A stretch of DNA of 64,000 nt from Sequoia sempervirens. Its lineage: Eukaryota; Streptophyta; Pinopsida; Cupressales; Cupressaceae. How positions within the stretch are numbered: position 1 is the first letter of the stretch; the number at the start of each line of letters is the position of its first letter. The notes under the pieces are model-generated. The model was not told where the DNA came from. It saw nothing but the letters and a program-made list of their open reading frames with translations, and ran no database searches. This document shows, one piece after another, positions 47,127-58,467 of this stretch. A program made the translations under genes and the position numbers. The stretch covers positions 1-64,000 of the forward strand of contig VDFB02275664.1 of NCBI GenBank assembly GCA_007258455.2. Direction: 5' to 3'.

Positions 47127-48641
47127 TATTAGGTCTCAAAAATATAGGTTTGAACCACGAGAGGTTGCCAGGCTCTCACAACATTTTTGGATAACATACA
47201 AGGCCAAACAATGAATTTAAACCTTCTACTCTTTAGGTTCTACTAGACCTAGGTGGTTAAACCTATGTGAATGAAGCATATTTCAACTGTGTGTTTATTC
47301 CCTAAGCAATCTATCCACTATGGCAATTTAAAGTGGAGAGATGAAATCTTACTTAGTATGAATTGTATAAGCAATATGTTCACTTAACGGATGTAAAAGA
47401 TAAAATGAATGAAACTAAAGATGAAATGTGTGAGACTAGTGCCTTATTGGGTAAAACAGAGTCAAGTGAACTTCTGAGATGAGTAACTTTTATCTAGCAT
47501 AAACTCTAATTGTTTGGAATATAGATATCTGTTTATAACTTGTATAAACATGCAAAAATGTAATTACCAAGTTCTTCTTAATGATCCAAATGATACTTCT
47601 AAATTACTGTGACTAATTTGAAGGGTTTAATCTTTACTTAAAAGAACCAACTAATCACACCACACAGATGCAACAAATGTTCACTGATAAATTGAGTATA
47701 TGCTTGATATATCAATTTAAATAATCAAGAACTATCAACCTTGGAGACAACTTAATAATATTTTTTAATTAATCCAACAAACAACTGATACCAAAAATAT
47801 GCCACAAAAATCAGATGACTTCCATTGATTCCTCCAGGATCTTATACATGCATCATAGTCTTTGAAATGTAAACATCATTGAAAATTATCTACTATATCT
47901 TTTTTCCTCCTATAACCTTACTTATGGTCTTGGTCTCTCTTATTTATACGAGAGGCAACAAGCTTCAAACCAAAGGACGCGACGTTTGGTAACAAAACAT
48001 AACTAAAAAATGACGATTAGTATTCAACTGATCCCAGATATTTCTCCTGCCACTTGCCAATTGTTAAATCATTCGGCCACTTGAATTCATGTGCAACAAC
48101 AACTGATTACCACATTACCTCACATCACCTTTTATCCTCCCGCGGTACCATGGTACATAGCATTATCCTTTCTTACCATACCGCTCTACCGCGCATTCCT
48201 TTGGTCTTCCTTATGGTACCGCGGTGTCTCCTTAGTGCTTCGCATACCACTCCACCGCGGGCTTAGTTCAACCCTTCGCGGTATAGCGGTTCCTTCTTAT
48301 GTCTATTCTTGCTTCACCGCTCTACCATGCATTCCTTTTGCTAATGTTGATGATGACCCCGCTTTACCGTGGGCTAAGTATGAACCCTCCACGGTATAGC
48401 GGTAATATAACGTGTTGTTACCCCCTCACCGCGCTACCGTGAGCTACCTTGTTGGAGGCCGCAGTAAGGAGGTAAAAGGAAAGGAAATATGGGGTGATCT
48501 AATATGGCAGCGTTATGGTGGTAAAAGGCTAATTTGACTCTGCGGATGGAAGGAACATATATTTTATGAAAATATAGAGAAAGATCCTTGATTTTATATG
48601 ACAAAATCATCATAATTTATATTCAAATTTTGGTTCCAACA
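47127..48641 (-). repeat. element D 5' LTR
   Basis: 1,515 bp, with many 'accgcgg', 'agcggt' and 'accgctctacc' motifs between 48130 and 48470. The ORFs 48054-48266 and 48091-48399 are by-products of the array. Confidence 0.88.
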
Positions 48642-50858
48642 ATTTATATGCTTCATTTTGGGTTCTCATTTTCCTGCAAAAAGAAATCCTCTATGCCTTC
48701 TAGGGCCACAGATTTATACATGTTACTTCATTTCTCTTTTTAGGAATCATTGGTTTGAAACCCTTGGATGTAGTATGAAAGAAACTACAAATTCCTGTTA
48801 AATTTTTCCATGGAAGGCGGTGGTTAACAAAGAATTGAGTATTCTTTATGTAGCTCCACCTTTGATGTGCAAATCTGAGATAGGAATTTTTTTAAAAATG
48901 TGGCCTCTAGTATGCTTGAACCATAGAAAAAATGGACTGTTGGCTTGTGAAAAAGAGATAGAATTATGTGTTCACCATGGTATTTTGCTTATCTAGAGTA
49001 ACCTATTCATTTTACTCTTATAATCTGCACTGTCTGTGTTTTTCATTCTATGAAGAAACAATGGAAATTCTTTTCTTCCCTTTTAGGCATCAAAAGTTTT
49101 GGTTTATTTCTTTTATTTCCCTCCATATATGACTTTGAGATGGAGATATTCAAGGGTTTGAAGAAAAGCCTCCACTTCCTATAGCTATTGATTGGATTTT
49201 ATGAAACTTAAAACATCATTCAAGACCCTGCCCAAAACTACTATCTTGGCAAAACCTGTTCATAGAAAATGCAAGACTCCTCAATATGTACTTTGTCTTT
49301 ATGCTTCTTATGTATACACACATCATAGGTTTGGTAGTTTTCTTGTGGCTAATGCATTCTATGTAGAAACACCGCTTACTACTTGCATATGTTGATTTCC
49401 CTTTACTCTTGAGATACCTAAAGCATCAACATTTCAATGTACCTTATGTGGAATTCTGCAAAATGGAGTCATTTTCCAACATTTTCCCATAGTCTAATGA
49501 GCTGCAACTTTGTATTTAGTGCTTTGCAAATGTTCCTCATGTTATTTAGTTGCTTTCCCATTGCTATATTTACTCATGCAATAAACATCTAATAATTGCT
49601 CCATATTAGTACCCCATGACCAATGCACTCTTTTCTGCCCCTTCTATGTGAGCACTGTTTGTCATTACTTCTTACTTCTTGATGGCTATTCCTTTAAGGT
49701 ATATGTTGCAAACAACATAGATAGCAGAAAAAATGATGCATGACAACAATAAAAGATACAACTCATGATGACAACACCTTTCAAAGAAGCAAAACAATGA
49801 TAGTATAAATCCTTTGCTTACAAACAAAATTCTTTAATGGGAAAATGGTGCACTTTTATTCTATTTTTCATATTACTTAATCATTCAAATGAGCCCATTT
49901 TTCATTTGTGATTCTCATTTCAAAGTAGAGGGCTGCCTCATTGCACCTTTGAATTGGCTGTCATTAATAGACAATGTGCTAGTTCTTGCATTCACTTTAT
50001 AAATAATTCCTCAAGCTGAAAATGCTCCCTTTGAAAAGTTTGAATGTTCTTTACTTATTTTATTCCCCTCTCAAGATTTAGGGGCAACATGTTGGGCTCA
50101 ACCCTTGTGGGAGCCCATTTTTTCACTACATGCTGAAATGTCAATAGAAATGAATCTAGCAACAAGATTTCACCTATACCTACACAGTGAACCAACATGT
50201 TAGATAAAAAAAACAATGAATCTCAATGCTCCTATGATGTTTGATTTTCAAGCTCTCTTGCATACATCTGATACTTGCTCAACTGACTTAATGCATCATA
50301 GGTGTATGCTATACTTCTGTTGTTAGGACATATGATGAGATTCATATATGAAGCTCTAACCAAACCTTTCCACCATCTACAGATACATTTGAAGATCAAG
50401 AGCAAGGAGGAGCATGCAACAACGAAGACCAACACAAGACTGCCGCAGGCAATGATGGATATATTTCCTTTCATGTATTTTTTCAATTTTTTTATCTTCA
50501 TATGTAAAGTATATCTCCCTGTTGCATTAGTTCAGCTACTCCCATGGCTTGTGTGGGACATTTGAGCATTCTTTTTCTTTTCAATATATTGAACAACACT
50601 TTACAGTCTTGTGTATATTTCTTATTGCAAAATGAATGAAACATTACAAAATGAATGAAATTAATATCTTGCAATTTTATGTAATCTCCTTTATGTTGGA
50701 AATAATTGAATGAAAAAACTGAATTATATCTTTTAGCATCCTTCTTTATATGCAATGGTTAAACTTCAACAACAAAATGTTGAAATACCTTTCACCTTTA
50801 AATATAAATAACTATTTTAGCTCTACCAAATTGTGTTGTAGGTGAAAATTTGGTAACA
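48642..50858 (-). repeat. element C 5' LTR, part beyond element D
   Basis: Aligns with about 32660-34853 of the other LTR. The ORFs here (49192-49395, 50232-50565, 50498-50755) match broken counterparts in that copy and are noncoding LTR sequence. Confidence 0.9.
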
Positions 50859-50863
50859 AACAC

Positions 50864-52859
50864 CTTACGAGCAACAATGTCACCCAAGAAAAACACACAA
50901 ACAAGACAAGGAAAATCTACACCACAACATAACACTTCCATATCTATTGGAACAACCCAAAGTACCACAACTACCAACACTTCATCCATCTTTCTGACAC
51001 AATCTATGTCACAACCCATGACATAAACCACATCACAACCATTATTCATAACACAACCCTTTGGATCGACATTTACTCCTTTTGGGTCATCATATCAGGC
51101 CATAGGGGCATCCACATCTAACATCCTTGGTAGACCTAAGGAAAGAAGGGTTCTCATCCAAGGACCTCAATAGAACACAAACACCATGTCACGAGGTCCT
51201 CATTTCAATACAAACACCTTGCAAGGACAAAACACGAATGCCCCACATAGTCAAAATACAAACACTTCACATGGTTATAATCCTTTTCTACAAGGAAAAG
51301 GATCACAAGCGACACAACCTCTTAACATATCATATGGCTACACACATGGATCCTTTTTTAGCAACCAAGATATACATGAACAACACACCCAACAAATGCA
51401 ATATAGATCAACCACTTCTCACATCCCAACTTACACATCACACATTCATACTCATGGACACAATCAAAATCCACCACATATGCACAACATTCCAAACCAA
51501 AACATGTCATCTCAACAAAACATGGGACCACACAACACAAATATGGGACCACATAGCAATGTTTCCAATAATCTCGTAATAGATTCCTTGATTTCTCAAT
51601 TGGTTGCCCTACAAAATCAAGTAGAAGGGATGCAAGTTTCAAACAAGAAGACATACTCATCAAGTGATTTACATCCTTACCCATATGACACTAGCATATA
51701 CATGCCTCCTTTCCTGCCTAGGTATATCATCCCTACCTTCACTAAGTATAAGGGAAAGAGCAATCCTATCAAGCACATACGAGAATTCACCACTTCTTGT
51801 GTGGATGTCACATACAATCACTCCTACCTTTTGAGAATCTTCCCTAGAAGTCTTATGGTGCTGACACTTGAATGGTTTGCACTGATACCTAAAGGGCCTA
51901 TAAAGTCATGGGATGACCTCGACAATAATTTTTTGGAGAATTATGCTTATAACATTGAAAATAATGTCACAATTGCTACCTTATGCCACTTGACACAAGA
52001 TTAAGGAGAGACATTTATTACTTTCTTCCAATGATGGTGTAGTATGGTGATTCGATGTCTTGTTGAGATTCCTAAAAAAAAAAAGTGGACATGTTCATAG
52101 AAAACCTCAAGCCAAAGTTGAAACACCGTCTATAAGTACATTGTTGTGCCACATTTGAAGACTTAGTTGAGAAAGGCATGACACTAAAAAAATTCCTAAT
52201 CACCCAGGGTGAACTTACATATGACAAAAAACACACAGACAACCAAAAAACCTCTAACGACAAAAGCAAGTTTTGGTCCCGCAATAAGAATGTAACAAAC
52301 AATGGTGTTGTAAACGCGAAAGCTATGCACAAAAAGTGGACATGTTCATTGTTTCCAACCAACCATTGCTACATTATGCCACTTGACAGAATATGAAGGA
52401 GAGACATTTATTACTTTCTTCCAACAATGGTGTAGTATAGTGAGTCAATGTCTTGTTGAGATTCCTGAAAAACAAAAAGTGGACATGTTCATAGAAAACC
52501 TCAAGCCAAGGTTGAAACACCCTCTACAAGTACATTGTTGTACCACATTTGCAGACTTAGTTGAGAAAGGCATGACACTCAAAAAATTCCTAATCACCCA
52601 GGGTGATCTTACATATGGCAAGAAACGCACACACAACCAACAAACCTCTAATGAAAAAAGAAAGTTTTGGTCCCACAATAAGAATGTAACAAATGATGGA
52701 GTTGTAAATGCGAAAGATATGAACAAAAAAGGTCCCACATTGACTCTCAAAGCACTCAACACAAATAATAACAAACCATATGTTTCCAACCAAGCAACTA
52801 ATGCAATACAAAATAATCAAGAACAGGGACCCCCAAGAAAACCAAGGCAATACACATGA
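50864..52859 (+). pseudogene. element B gag
   Basis: After element C, the frame opens 'LRATMSPKKNTQTRQGK'. The open frame 51186-52004 is Asn/His/Thr/Gln-rich, then shows the capsid-like domain: 'YPYDTSIYMPPFLPRYIIPT', 'YKGKSNPIKHIREFTTSC', 'LLRIFPRSLMVLTLEWFALI' and 'IKSWDDLDNNFLENYAYNIE'. A 393-bp tandem duplication follows. The first copy (51972-52364) is full of stops, while the second stays open (52383-52859) with 'GETFITFFQQWCSIVSQCL' and 'ENLKPRLKHPLQVHCCTTFA'. This structural protein would form the particle. Confidence 0.85.
51972..52735 (+). repeat. 393-bp tandem duplication inside gag
   Basis: The segment starting 'attgctaccttatgccactt' at 51972 recurs at 52365 ('attgctacattatgccactt'). 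The copies stay alignable to about 52730. The length is a multiple of three (131 codons). The first copy is broken by a TAA at 52002 and frameshifts. Confidence 0.85.
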
Positions 52860-52959
52860 AGATAATACACTCCTTTACCAGAACTAATTAAATTTGTCCT
52901 AAAGAAGCTAGTATAATCAAACCTCATACAACTCCAAGAGCCCAAACCATATGACCTAG

Positions 52960-53250
52960 GACAATTCAAACCCTCTTGGTGGGATGACAATGCCTTTTGT
53001 GACTACCACCGCATCAAAGGGCATAAGACCTCATCATGCCATCAGTTGAAGAACATGATTCAAGACCTAATTGAAAATGGTACCATAGAGGTTGAGGGAC
53101 AACAAAAAACTTCTAGTAAAGACCATATGATTTTCAAGAATCCATTGCAAGACCATGGAAAAGCCTCCAGTTTGGGTCAAAAGATAGAAAACCATGCCAA
53201 TTATACCAATGCCTCTTTGGACTACATAATTATTAACTACCTCTGAGCTA
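52960..53250 (+). pseudogene. element B gag C-terminus with CHHC knuckle
   Basis: 'CDYHRIKGHKTSSC' (52998-53039, Cys-x2-His-x4-His-x4-Cys) followed by 'HQLKNMIQDLIENGTIEVEG' is the zinc-knuckle variant and helix seen in Tat/Ogre-type gag proteins; it binds element RNA. The open frame 53046-53246 continues a polar linker. The codons for the knuckle lie in the same frame, upstream of its ATG. Confidence 0.78.
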
Positions 53251-53387
53251 TTGATGATCATGTTAACACAATCACCATTAAGAAACAACCTGAATGCACC
53301 ATCACTACCCGCAAAGCTAAGGTTACCATATCTAGTCCTCCTCCAAAGCAGCCACAATCCAAAGCCCAATACAATCTTGTTGACCAA

Positions 53388-54128
53388 TTGGGAAAGACAC
53401 CCACACAAATTTCCATCCTTGAGCTTTTGCACATATCACCTAAACACAAAGCTATCCTCGATAAGGCTTTGAAAGAAAAATCTATCCCTACCGACCTGGA
53501 CGTCAACCAATTTGAATCCATGGTTGGATATTTGGCCAACTCCCACCATATCTCTTTTTCTAAAAAAGGTGACTCTACATCCAAGTCAAGCCATAATGAC
53601 ACATTACACCTTGATTTCTTCATCAACAAACACAAGGTCAAACGAGTCCTAGTAGATGGAAGAGTCAAATTGAACATTTGCACTTTAAAACTGGTGAAGG
53701 CATTAGGCCTCTCAGAAGCATGTGTGGATACAACTAAGAGAATTGTCATCAAATCCTAGCATGACAAAGAATTTTCTTCCGAGGGCATTATCACACTACC
53801 TATCAAGGTTGGACCTGTAGTATTAGATACCACATTCCAAGTCCTAGATCTTGAACTACCATATAATCTACTCCTCGGTCGACCATGGATCCATGCCATG
53901 AAATTCATTCCATCCACATACCATCAATGCCTCAAGTTTCCTCACGAAGGCACTAAAATTATAGTCGCAAGTGATCCCAACCCCTTTCAATATTGCAACA
54001 ATCTGAAAGGGACTACTCAATTCCAAGAGCCTATCAACCAAGAGGCTGCATCATCCTACTACATTGATCCATCTTCATTGAACAATTCATCCACTCCATT
54101 TACTGTGCCATCAAACCCCAAGGTCTAA
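53388..54128 (+). pseudogene. element B aspartic protease
   Basis: 'GKTPTQISILELLHISPKHK' and 'QFESMVGYLANSHHISFSKK' are the conserved Tat/Ogre region before the protease. The active site is 'HKVKRVLVDGRVKLNICTLK', where the usual D-G-G-A reads D-G-R-V, so catalysis is doubtful. After a TAG at 53757 the frame continues 'VGPVVLDTTFQVLDLELPYN', 'LLLGRPWIHAMKFIPSTYHQ' and 'CLKFPHEGTK', complete to a stop at 54126. No RT follows. Confidence 0.85.
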
Positions 54129-54158
54129 GTCCATGACAAGGGATGTGGAGAATACTGT

Positions 54159-54722
54159 ATGGATAATTTATCAGCAAAAGCCAATTCTAATGCCGCTGAC
54201 AAGGTTCAAAATCCCAATGTTGATGTCAAGATAGTTGCAGAAGGAACACAAAAAGATGGTCGTGCTTGGATTGAAACCTTTTGGGACCCTGATGATACAT
54301 CAGCCTTTACCATATCTACTTCTTCTCAAACTTTTCATATCTATGACAACCCCATGTTCGACCAAAATATCTATGATAATCCAGTTTTTGATCATGACCT
54401 CGCTAAGGATATCCAATCATCATCCTTCCATCCCACCTACCCTAGGCTAGGATATGCATCTTCTACTATTGCCTCTACTAAGTCACCTTACCAATTCATT
54501 AAGGATGTGAAAGCTTCCTTTGACATTAGCAATACTGAAAAGGATAGTCTGAAAGACTCCATTGGTGACATTGCAACTCCCGTTTGTCCACTAGACATTC
54601 TTGTCACTCCGCCTAATTCCTCCATCTCACTCAAGTCCATCCGCATCATAGACATGGATCAACAAGTTATATCTCTGAAAGAAAAGAATAAAGGCAAAGC
54701 TCTAATGAACGAGCTATCTTGA
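54159..54722 (+). CDS. element B unknown 187-codon ORF after protease
   Basis: The ATG at 54159 opens a clean frame of 187 codons. It is Ser/Asp/Asn-rich with a repeated 'YDNPMFDQN' / 'YDNPVFDHD' and 'GRAWIETFWDPDDTSAFTIS'. No domain is recognised. It occupies the place where RT would begin, so it may be the C-terminal region of the protease polyprotein or spacer sequence. Its openness beside broken neighbours is notable but could be chance. Confidence 0.45.
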   Translation: MDNLSAKANSNAADKVQNPNVDVKIVAEGTQKDGRAWIETFWDPDDTSAFTISTSSQTFHIYDNPMFDQNIYDNPVFDHDLAKDIQSSSFHPTYPRLGYASSTIASTKSPYQFIKDVKASFDISNTEKDSLKDSIGDIATPVCPLDILVTPPNSSISLKSIRIIDMDQQVISLKEKNKGKALMNELS

Positions 54723-55352
54723 AAAGGAGATCAAGAATCAAGAAACATAATGAAAATAAAAGAAGATCAAGACAAGTCCCTTAGCCAAAATAAAAAGCTA
54801 TTGGAAAAATAAAAAACAAAAGAAGATCAAGAAAAGTCCCCTAGCTAAAATAAAAAGCTATCAGACAAATCAAAAATAAAAATCAAAAGTGAAAGCAAGC
54901 AAAAGTCAATCTCCAAGTATATCTCTCCATCAAAAATCACTAGGGACATCTATCAAAGCAAAAATTCAAACAAAGGGCTTGTTGATCCAAGGTCTCTATC
55001 CATGTCACTCTCACTCATACCATATACTCCATTCCATCCATCCATGTTCACATATTTTTCATATCACTCCATTGGCAATGTCTTTCAATGGACCTTTGAC
55101 GACGACCCCTTCATGTACTCTAGCTCATTGGTCGCCCAAGCTCCTTTTCGTCTGAAGTCTAATGGCCCACATAATGTGCACATTAGGGATCCTACCCTAG
55201 CCTCTTTCCTCTACCAAATCTATCATTTGTCATATTTACCACTTCCACTCGTCATCCAGATTAGGTCCTTTCATCCAACATGGTCATCCACACATGATCA
55301 GGGCATCGTCAAGGAAATATATGGATTTGGCATTTATCAATTCTATACCTAG
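54723..55352 (+). pseudogene. element B further ORF, unknown
   Basis: After a stop, a Lys-rich piece appears with a near-duplicate 'aaaagaagatcaagacaagt' / 'aaaagaagatcaagaaaagt' (54758 and 54820). The frame 55002-55352 then reads 'GNVFQWTFDDDPFMYSSSLV' and 'RSFHPTWSSTHDQGIVKEIY', ending at a stop. No family is recognised. It may be the degraded remnant of what replaced pol in this element. Confidence 0.4.
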
Positions 55353-55375
55353 CTTTAGAGAGCTAGGCTAAAAGG

Positions 55376-55545
55376 TCCAAAAAAATACAAAAAATTGAGA
55401 AAAATTCCTAAAAAAAAATATTAAAAAATGAGAAAAAGTCCTGAAAAAATACCAAAGAAATGAGAAAAATTCCTGAAAAAATACAAAAAAAGAGAAAAAG
55501 TCTTGAAAAAATACAAAAATATAAAATAAAAAATTACCTTGATGA
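55376..55545 (+). repeat. A-rich tandem repeat, about 30-bp unit
   Basis: 'tgagaaaaattcctgaaaaa' + 'atacaaa' recurs five times. The Phe-rich minus ORFs (55368-55693) come from it. Confidence 0.8.
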
Positions 55546-55974
55546 AAACCTGGCAAACAAGCATCTTGGTGACAACAAAAAAAGTAAAGAAATCATAAAA
55601 ATAGTAAAGAGAAAAATTTCGTCCAATAGCGAAAACCACGTCAGTGGCTCTTTGGATAAGTACCATGGTGAAAACCTGGCAAAAAAGTGCCATGTGTAGT
55701 CAATATTTGCTCTATCATCTACTATCACTCTATCTGGTCTTCCACCCTAATTCATAATAATGCCTTTACCTTCCGTCATTTCCCATTTGACATTCATTAT
55801 CAGGCCTTGTCATCTTTATCATGGCTTCCAAGTGGTTGACGTCTTTTTCCCTTCTCTCCATCTTTCGTCCATAATAAACCCCTATCCCATCCCATCCCTA
55901 TTGGTTCGTCTTATACCTGACTGGGGAAATTTCCTACCACCTGGCTTCATTGGATTCTACACTTTTCATTGGAG
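55546..55974 (+). other. element B 3' tail shared with 2700-3190
   Basis: Contains 'gataagtaccatggtgaaaa' (55657) and 'gcgaaaaccacgtcagtgg' and aligns with the tail of the fragment at 1102-3440. No gene. Confidence 0.6.
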
Positions 55975-56325
55975 GTCAAAACATTCCAAAAAGACAAAAA
56001 GATCAAAATATCCACAAAAAAGACAAAAAAATAAAAATATTTCAAAAATACAAAAAAATCAAAACATTCCAAAAAGACAAAAAAATCAAAATATCAACAA
56101 AAAATCAAAACATTTCAAAAGACAAAAAATCTAAACATTCCAAAAGACAAAAAAAATCCACAAAGCGACCAAAAAAAACATTCCAAAAGACAAAAAAATC
56201 AAAACATTCCAAAAATCCAAAAAAATCATAACACTTCAAAATCCGAAAAATCATAAAACTTCAAAATCCAAAAAAATCATAAATTTCAAAATTCAAAAAA
56301 ATCAAAACATGTCAAAACCCAAAAA
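55975..56325 (+). repeat. A-rich tandem repeat, about 20-27-bp unit
   Basis: Units 'aaaacattccaaaaagacaa' and later 'aaaatccaaaaaaatcataa' repeat over 350 bp. The Lys-rich ORFs 55760-56134 and 55950-56231 are by-products. Confidence 0.85.
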
Positions 56326-57610
56326 CACTTAGATAACTTTCACAAAATCCCCAAAATAGACTCAAATTTAGTCATGTTAGTCTTTGTCATTGTTGAACTA
56401 CATTGCCTCTATGACTGGATGTAGGCAAGGCCATCTGTCAATGTGCCCCTAAGGCATTAGGTTAGTCCTTTAGGTGTTTTCAAATAAAATCATGATTCGG
56501 TCCTTTGTCATTGAAACAAAGTCAAGGGTTTTGTCGAACTACGAGGTCTCTATGCATTGCTACATAGGCAAGGCCAACTATCGATGAGCTCCCGAGGCAC
56601 CCTAGGTTAGTCTTTTAGGGTTCGTTGGGTCAGTCAAAATAAATTAGACACTATCAACTCAGATGCGACATAATCATTTGCACTTCAAACACAAATCCTA
56701 AATCAACAAGACATGCAAGCCAACAAGTCTCCAAGTCAAATTAGTCATTTGTCAAATCAATCAAACCAGTTGAATTAATCAAAACCAATGGTCTTATATA
56801 GGATGTGTCCTTCCCTGAAACCAGACCTTGTCATTGTCACACTTTGTCATTTTCCTTATACAAGTAGTTACATGATCGAAACCAGACTTGACGTCTTATA
56901 TGACATGTTTCTTCTCTTGAAACCATGCCTTGTCAAAACAATCCACCCATCGCTCACTTCATCCCTTAACACACTAGCAAACACTTATTGGCAAATAATA
57001 TGAATGGTTGTTGACCTTGTTGGTTTATTTTGTCTTATCTTTTGGATTTTCTTTGGTCATGTTACTAGCCACCTCGAGGACGTCCCACCAAGGATTTAGA
57101 GGAGCGATGATTTCTCATGACTCGTCTTTTATTTGATTGTTGTTTGTGGTTTGTCTTGACAAAAAGACTGGGCAACTTTTCCCTAAGTATGAGTTAGGAC
57201 ATTCCTTGTCTGTGACTGTCTGTTTTACAGATGGATGGCCTTGCACACCTTGGTCTATGTCATACCATGGTGTTTGTTGTCCATTTGTCATATTTTACCG
57301 CTCTATGATGATAAAGCACTTTGTAAAGCACAAGAAGGTTCATCACTTTCATTTCCTTCATATCTCTTTTTCATCTATCATTTCTTCCATCATCCATCCC
57401 CTTCATCATTTCATCTTTTCTTCATCATCTATTCTATTCTATCATTTCATCATCCTTCATCTTCTAGTCCTCTCATCCATTTTGAGAGCACACTTGTGTT
57501 CTTTGAACCCGCATGTCATCTCGAGGGGGCATACCTCTACCTCCTCGCCATTCTTCCTTATAGTGGGGTATATCTTTTTCTTTGAAACAATGCGATGAGC
57601 TACATTGTAT
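56326..57610 (+). other. element B 3' untranslated region
   Basis: Holds a diverged tandem duplication of about 140 bp ('gt(t/c)gaactac' ... 'aggcaaggcca' ... 'taggttagtc', from 56390 and from 56528), a second weak one around 56800-56940, and a pyrimidine-rich TCATC stretch (57330-57480). The ORFs 57137-57598 and 57235-57585 are low-complexity and unsupported. Confidence 0.55.
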
Positions 57611-57625
57611 CAAAGAGGGGAAAAA
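57611..57625 (+). promoter_or_regulatory. element B polypurine tract
   Basis: 'caaagaggggaaaaa' directly before the 3' LTR start TGTACACTCAG. Confidence 0.85.
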
Positions 57626-58467
57626 TGTACACTCAGAATTTGTCTTCACAATCATCCTATTTTTTGTCTATTAATTAAATGGATATTATTATCTATTTAA
57701 TTAATTCATTTAAATACTTTATTCTATTCATTCCTCAATGCATTTATAAGAATTTATCCATATTATAAGCACTTATCCATCATCATATTCAATCACTTAT
57801 CCATCAACATAATCAACCATTTATCCATCTACATAATTAGTCACTTATCCATTTCATATTACTCCATTTTACATTAAGCATCAAAATATTCATACACGAA
57901 CCTTTATCCATTTACATATTTCATTAAATAATTTAAATACATTTAATAATTTAATCCATTTAATTCATTAAATCATTCATCCATTAGTTTGAAAATCCAC
58001 TTTAAATATAATTCTAACCTACATCATATAATAAATCATCTCATTTATCTCTCTCATTTCAATCAATTTCAATTAATTTCAATATGCATTTCTCCACTTC
58101 AGTCTTTTATTCCACATCTCTCCCATAACTTGGATTCACCCCATGAATTCATCTATAAAATCCCTTTCTTCTCACCAAGAAAGCAGATATACATTGGATT
58201 TTGATCAATCCTCTCTTCTGTTCATCATAGCTTCTTGGTGCACTTGTGCTCATGAAAATTTGAGAGCATCAAATGCATAAACAAAGATCATGGTGAATAG
58301 GAAAACAATGGAGCTTATTTTCTTTTGAATGCATCTGTTTTGGGTTTTGCATAACTTAATTTCATTTTGCATGTGTTTTCATTTTAGAAAAGCTTCATTG
58401 ATGTTATGTTGAAATTTTGATTTGGGTTTATAGATTAAATCAACTTTTTCAGTTTTCAGCATACACA
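57626..58467 (+). repeat. element B 3' LTR
   Basis: 842 bp, pair of 25827-26694, ending CATACACA. TATA box at about 58153. Confidence 0.9.

Larger units (their letters stand above)
43405..48641 (-). mobile_element. element D, non-autonomous LTR element with unknown ORF
   Basis: The LTRs 43405-44910 and 47127-48641 (about 1.5 kb) start TGTTGGGTCTCAAAA / TATTAGGTCTCAAAA and end ATTCCAGCA / GTTCCAACA. The flanks gtttc (43400-43404) and attta (48642-48646) align as a decayed 5-bp duplication, because the element C LTR continues exactly on both sides. A minus-strand primer site lies at 47103-47123. The internal region is only 2.2 kb and holds no RT, RNase H or integrase. Confidence 0.87.
30572..50858 (-). 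mobile_element. element C, Tat-like element with 4.3-kb LTRs
   Basis: The left LTR 30572-34853 (4,282 bp) and the right LTR 41307-50858 (about 4.3 kb once element D is removed) share ends: minus strand TGTTACC...GACAACA, the left copy ending TATTGTC on plus. The target duplication is aatac (30567-30571) and aacac (50859-50863). The internal region 34854-41306 codes on the minus strand for gag, protease, RNase H, RT, RNase H and integrase. Total length without D is 15 kb. Confidence 0.9.
25827..58467 (+). mobile_element. element B, gag-protease-only Tat-like retrotransposon
   Basis: The LTRs 25827-26694 and 57626-58467 start TGTA(GA)CACTCA and end CATACACA. The target duplication is tcaat (25822-25826) and ttaat (58468-58472), inside the copia integrase. 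A primer site follows the left LTR and a purine tract precedes the right one. Without element C it is 12.3 kb. Only gag, protease and downstream noncoding or unknown ORFs are found; RT, RNase H and integrase are absent, so it depended on another element for copying. Confidence 0.88.

Noticed and set aside
51127..51579. 150-codon plus ORF and 108-codon minus ORF over B gag
   Set aside because: They are other-frame shadows of the gag frame 51186-52004, which alone matches a known domain.
55368..55728. Phe-rich membrane-like minus ORFs
   Set aside because: They are antisense to an A-rich tandem repeat, which creates runs of TTT codons that look like a membrane protein.
57137..57598. 153-codon Ser/His/Phe-rich ORF
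   Set aside because: It is driven by the TCATC-rich pyrimidine stretch; no domain, and it lies in the 3' untranslated part of element B.
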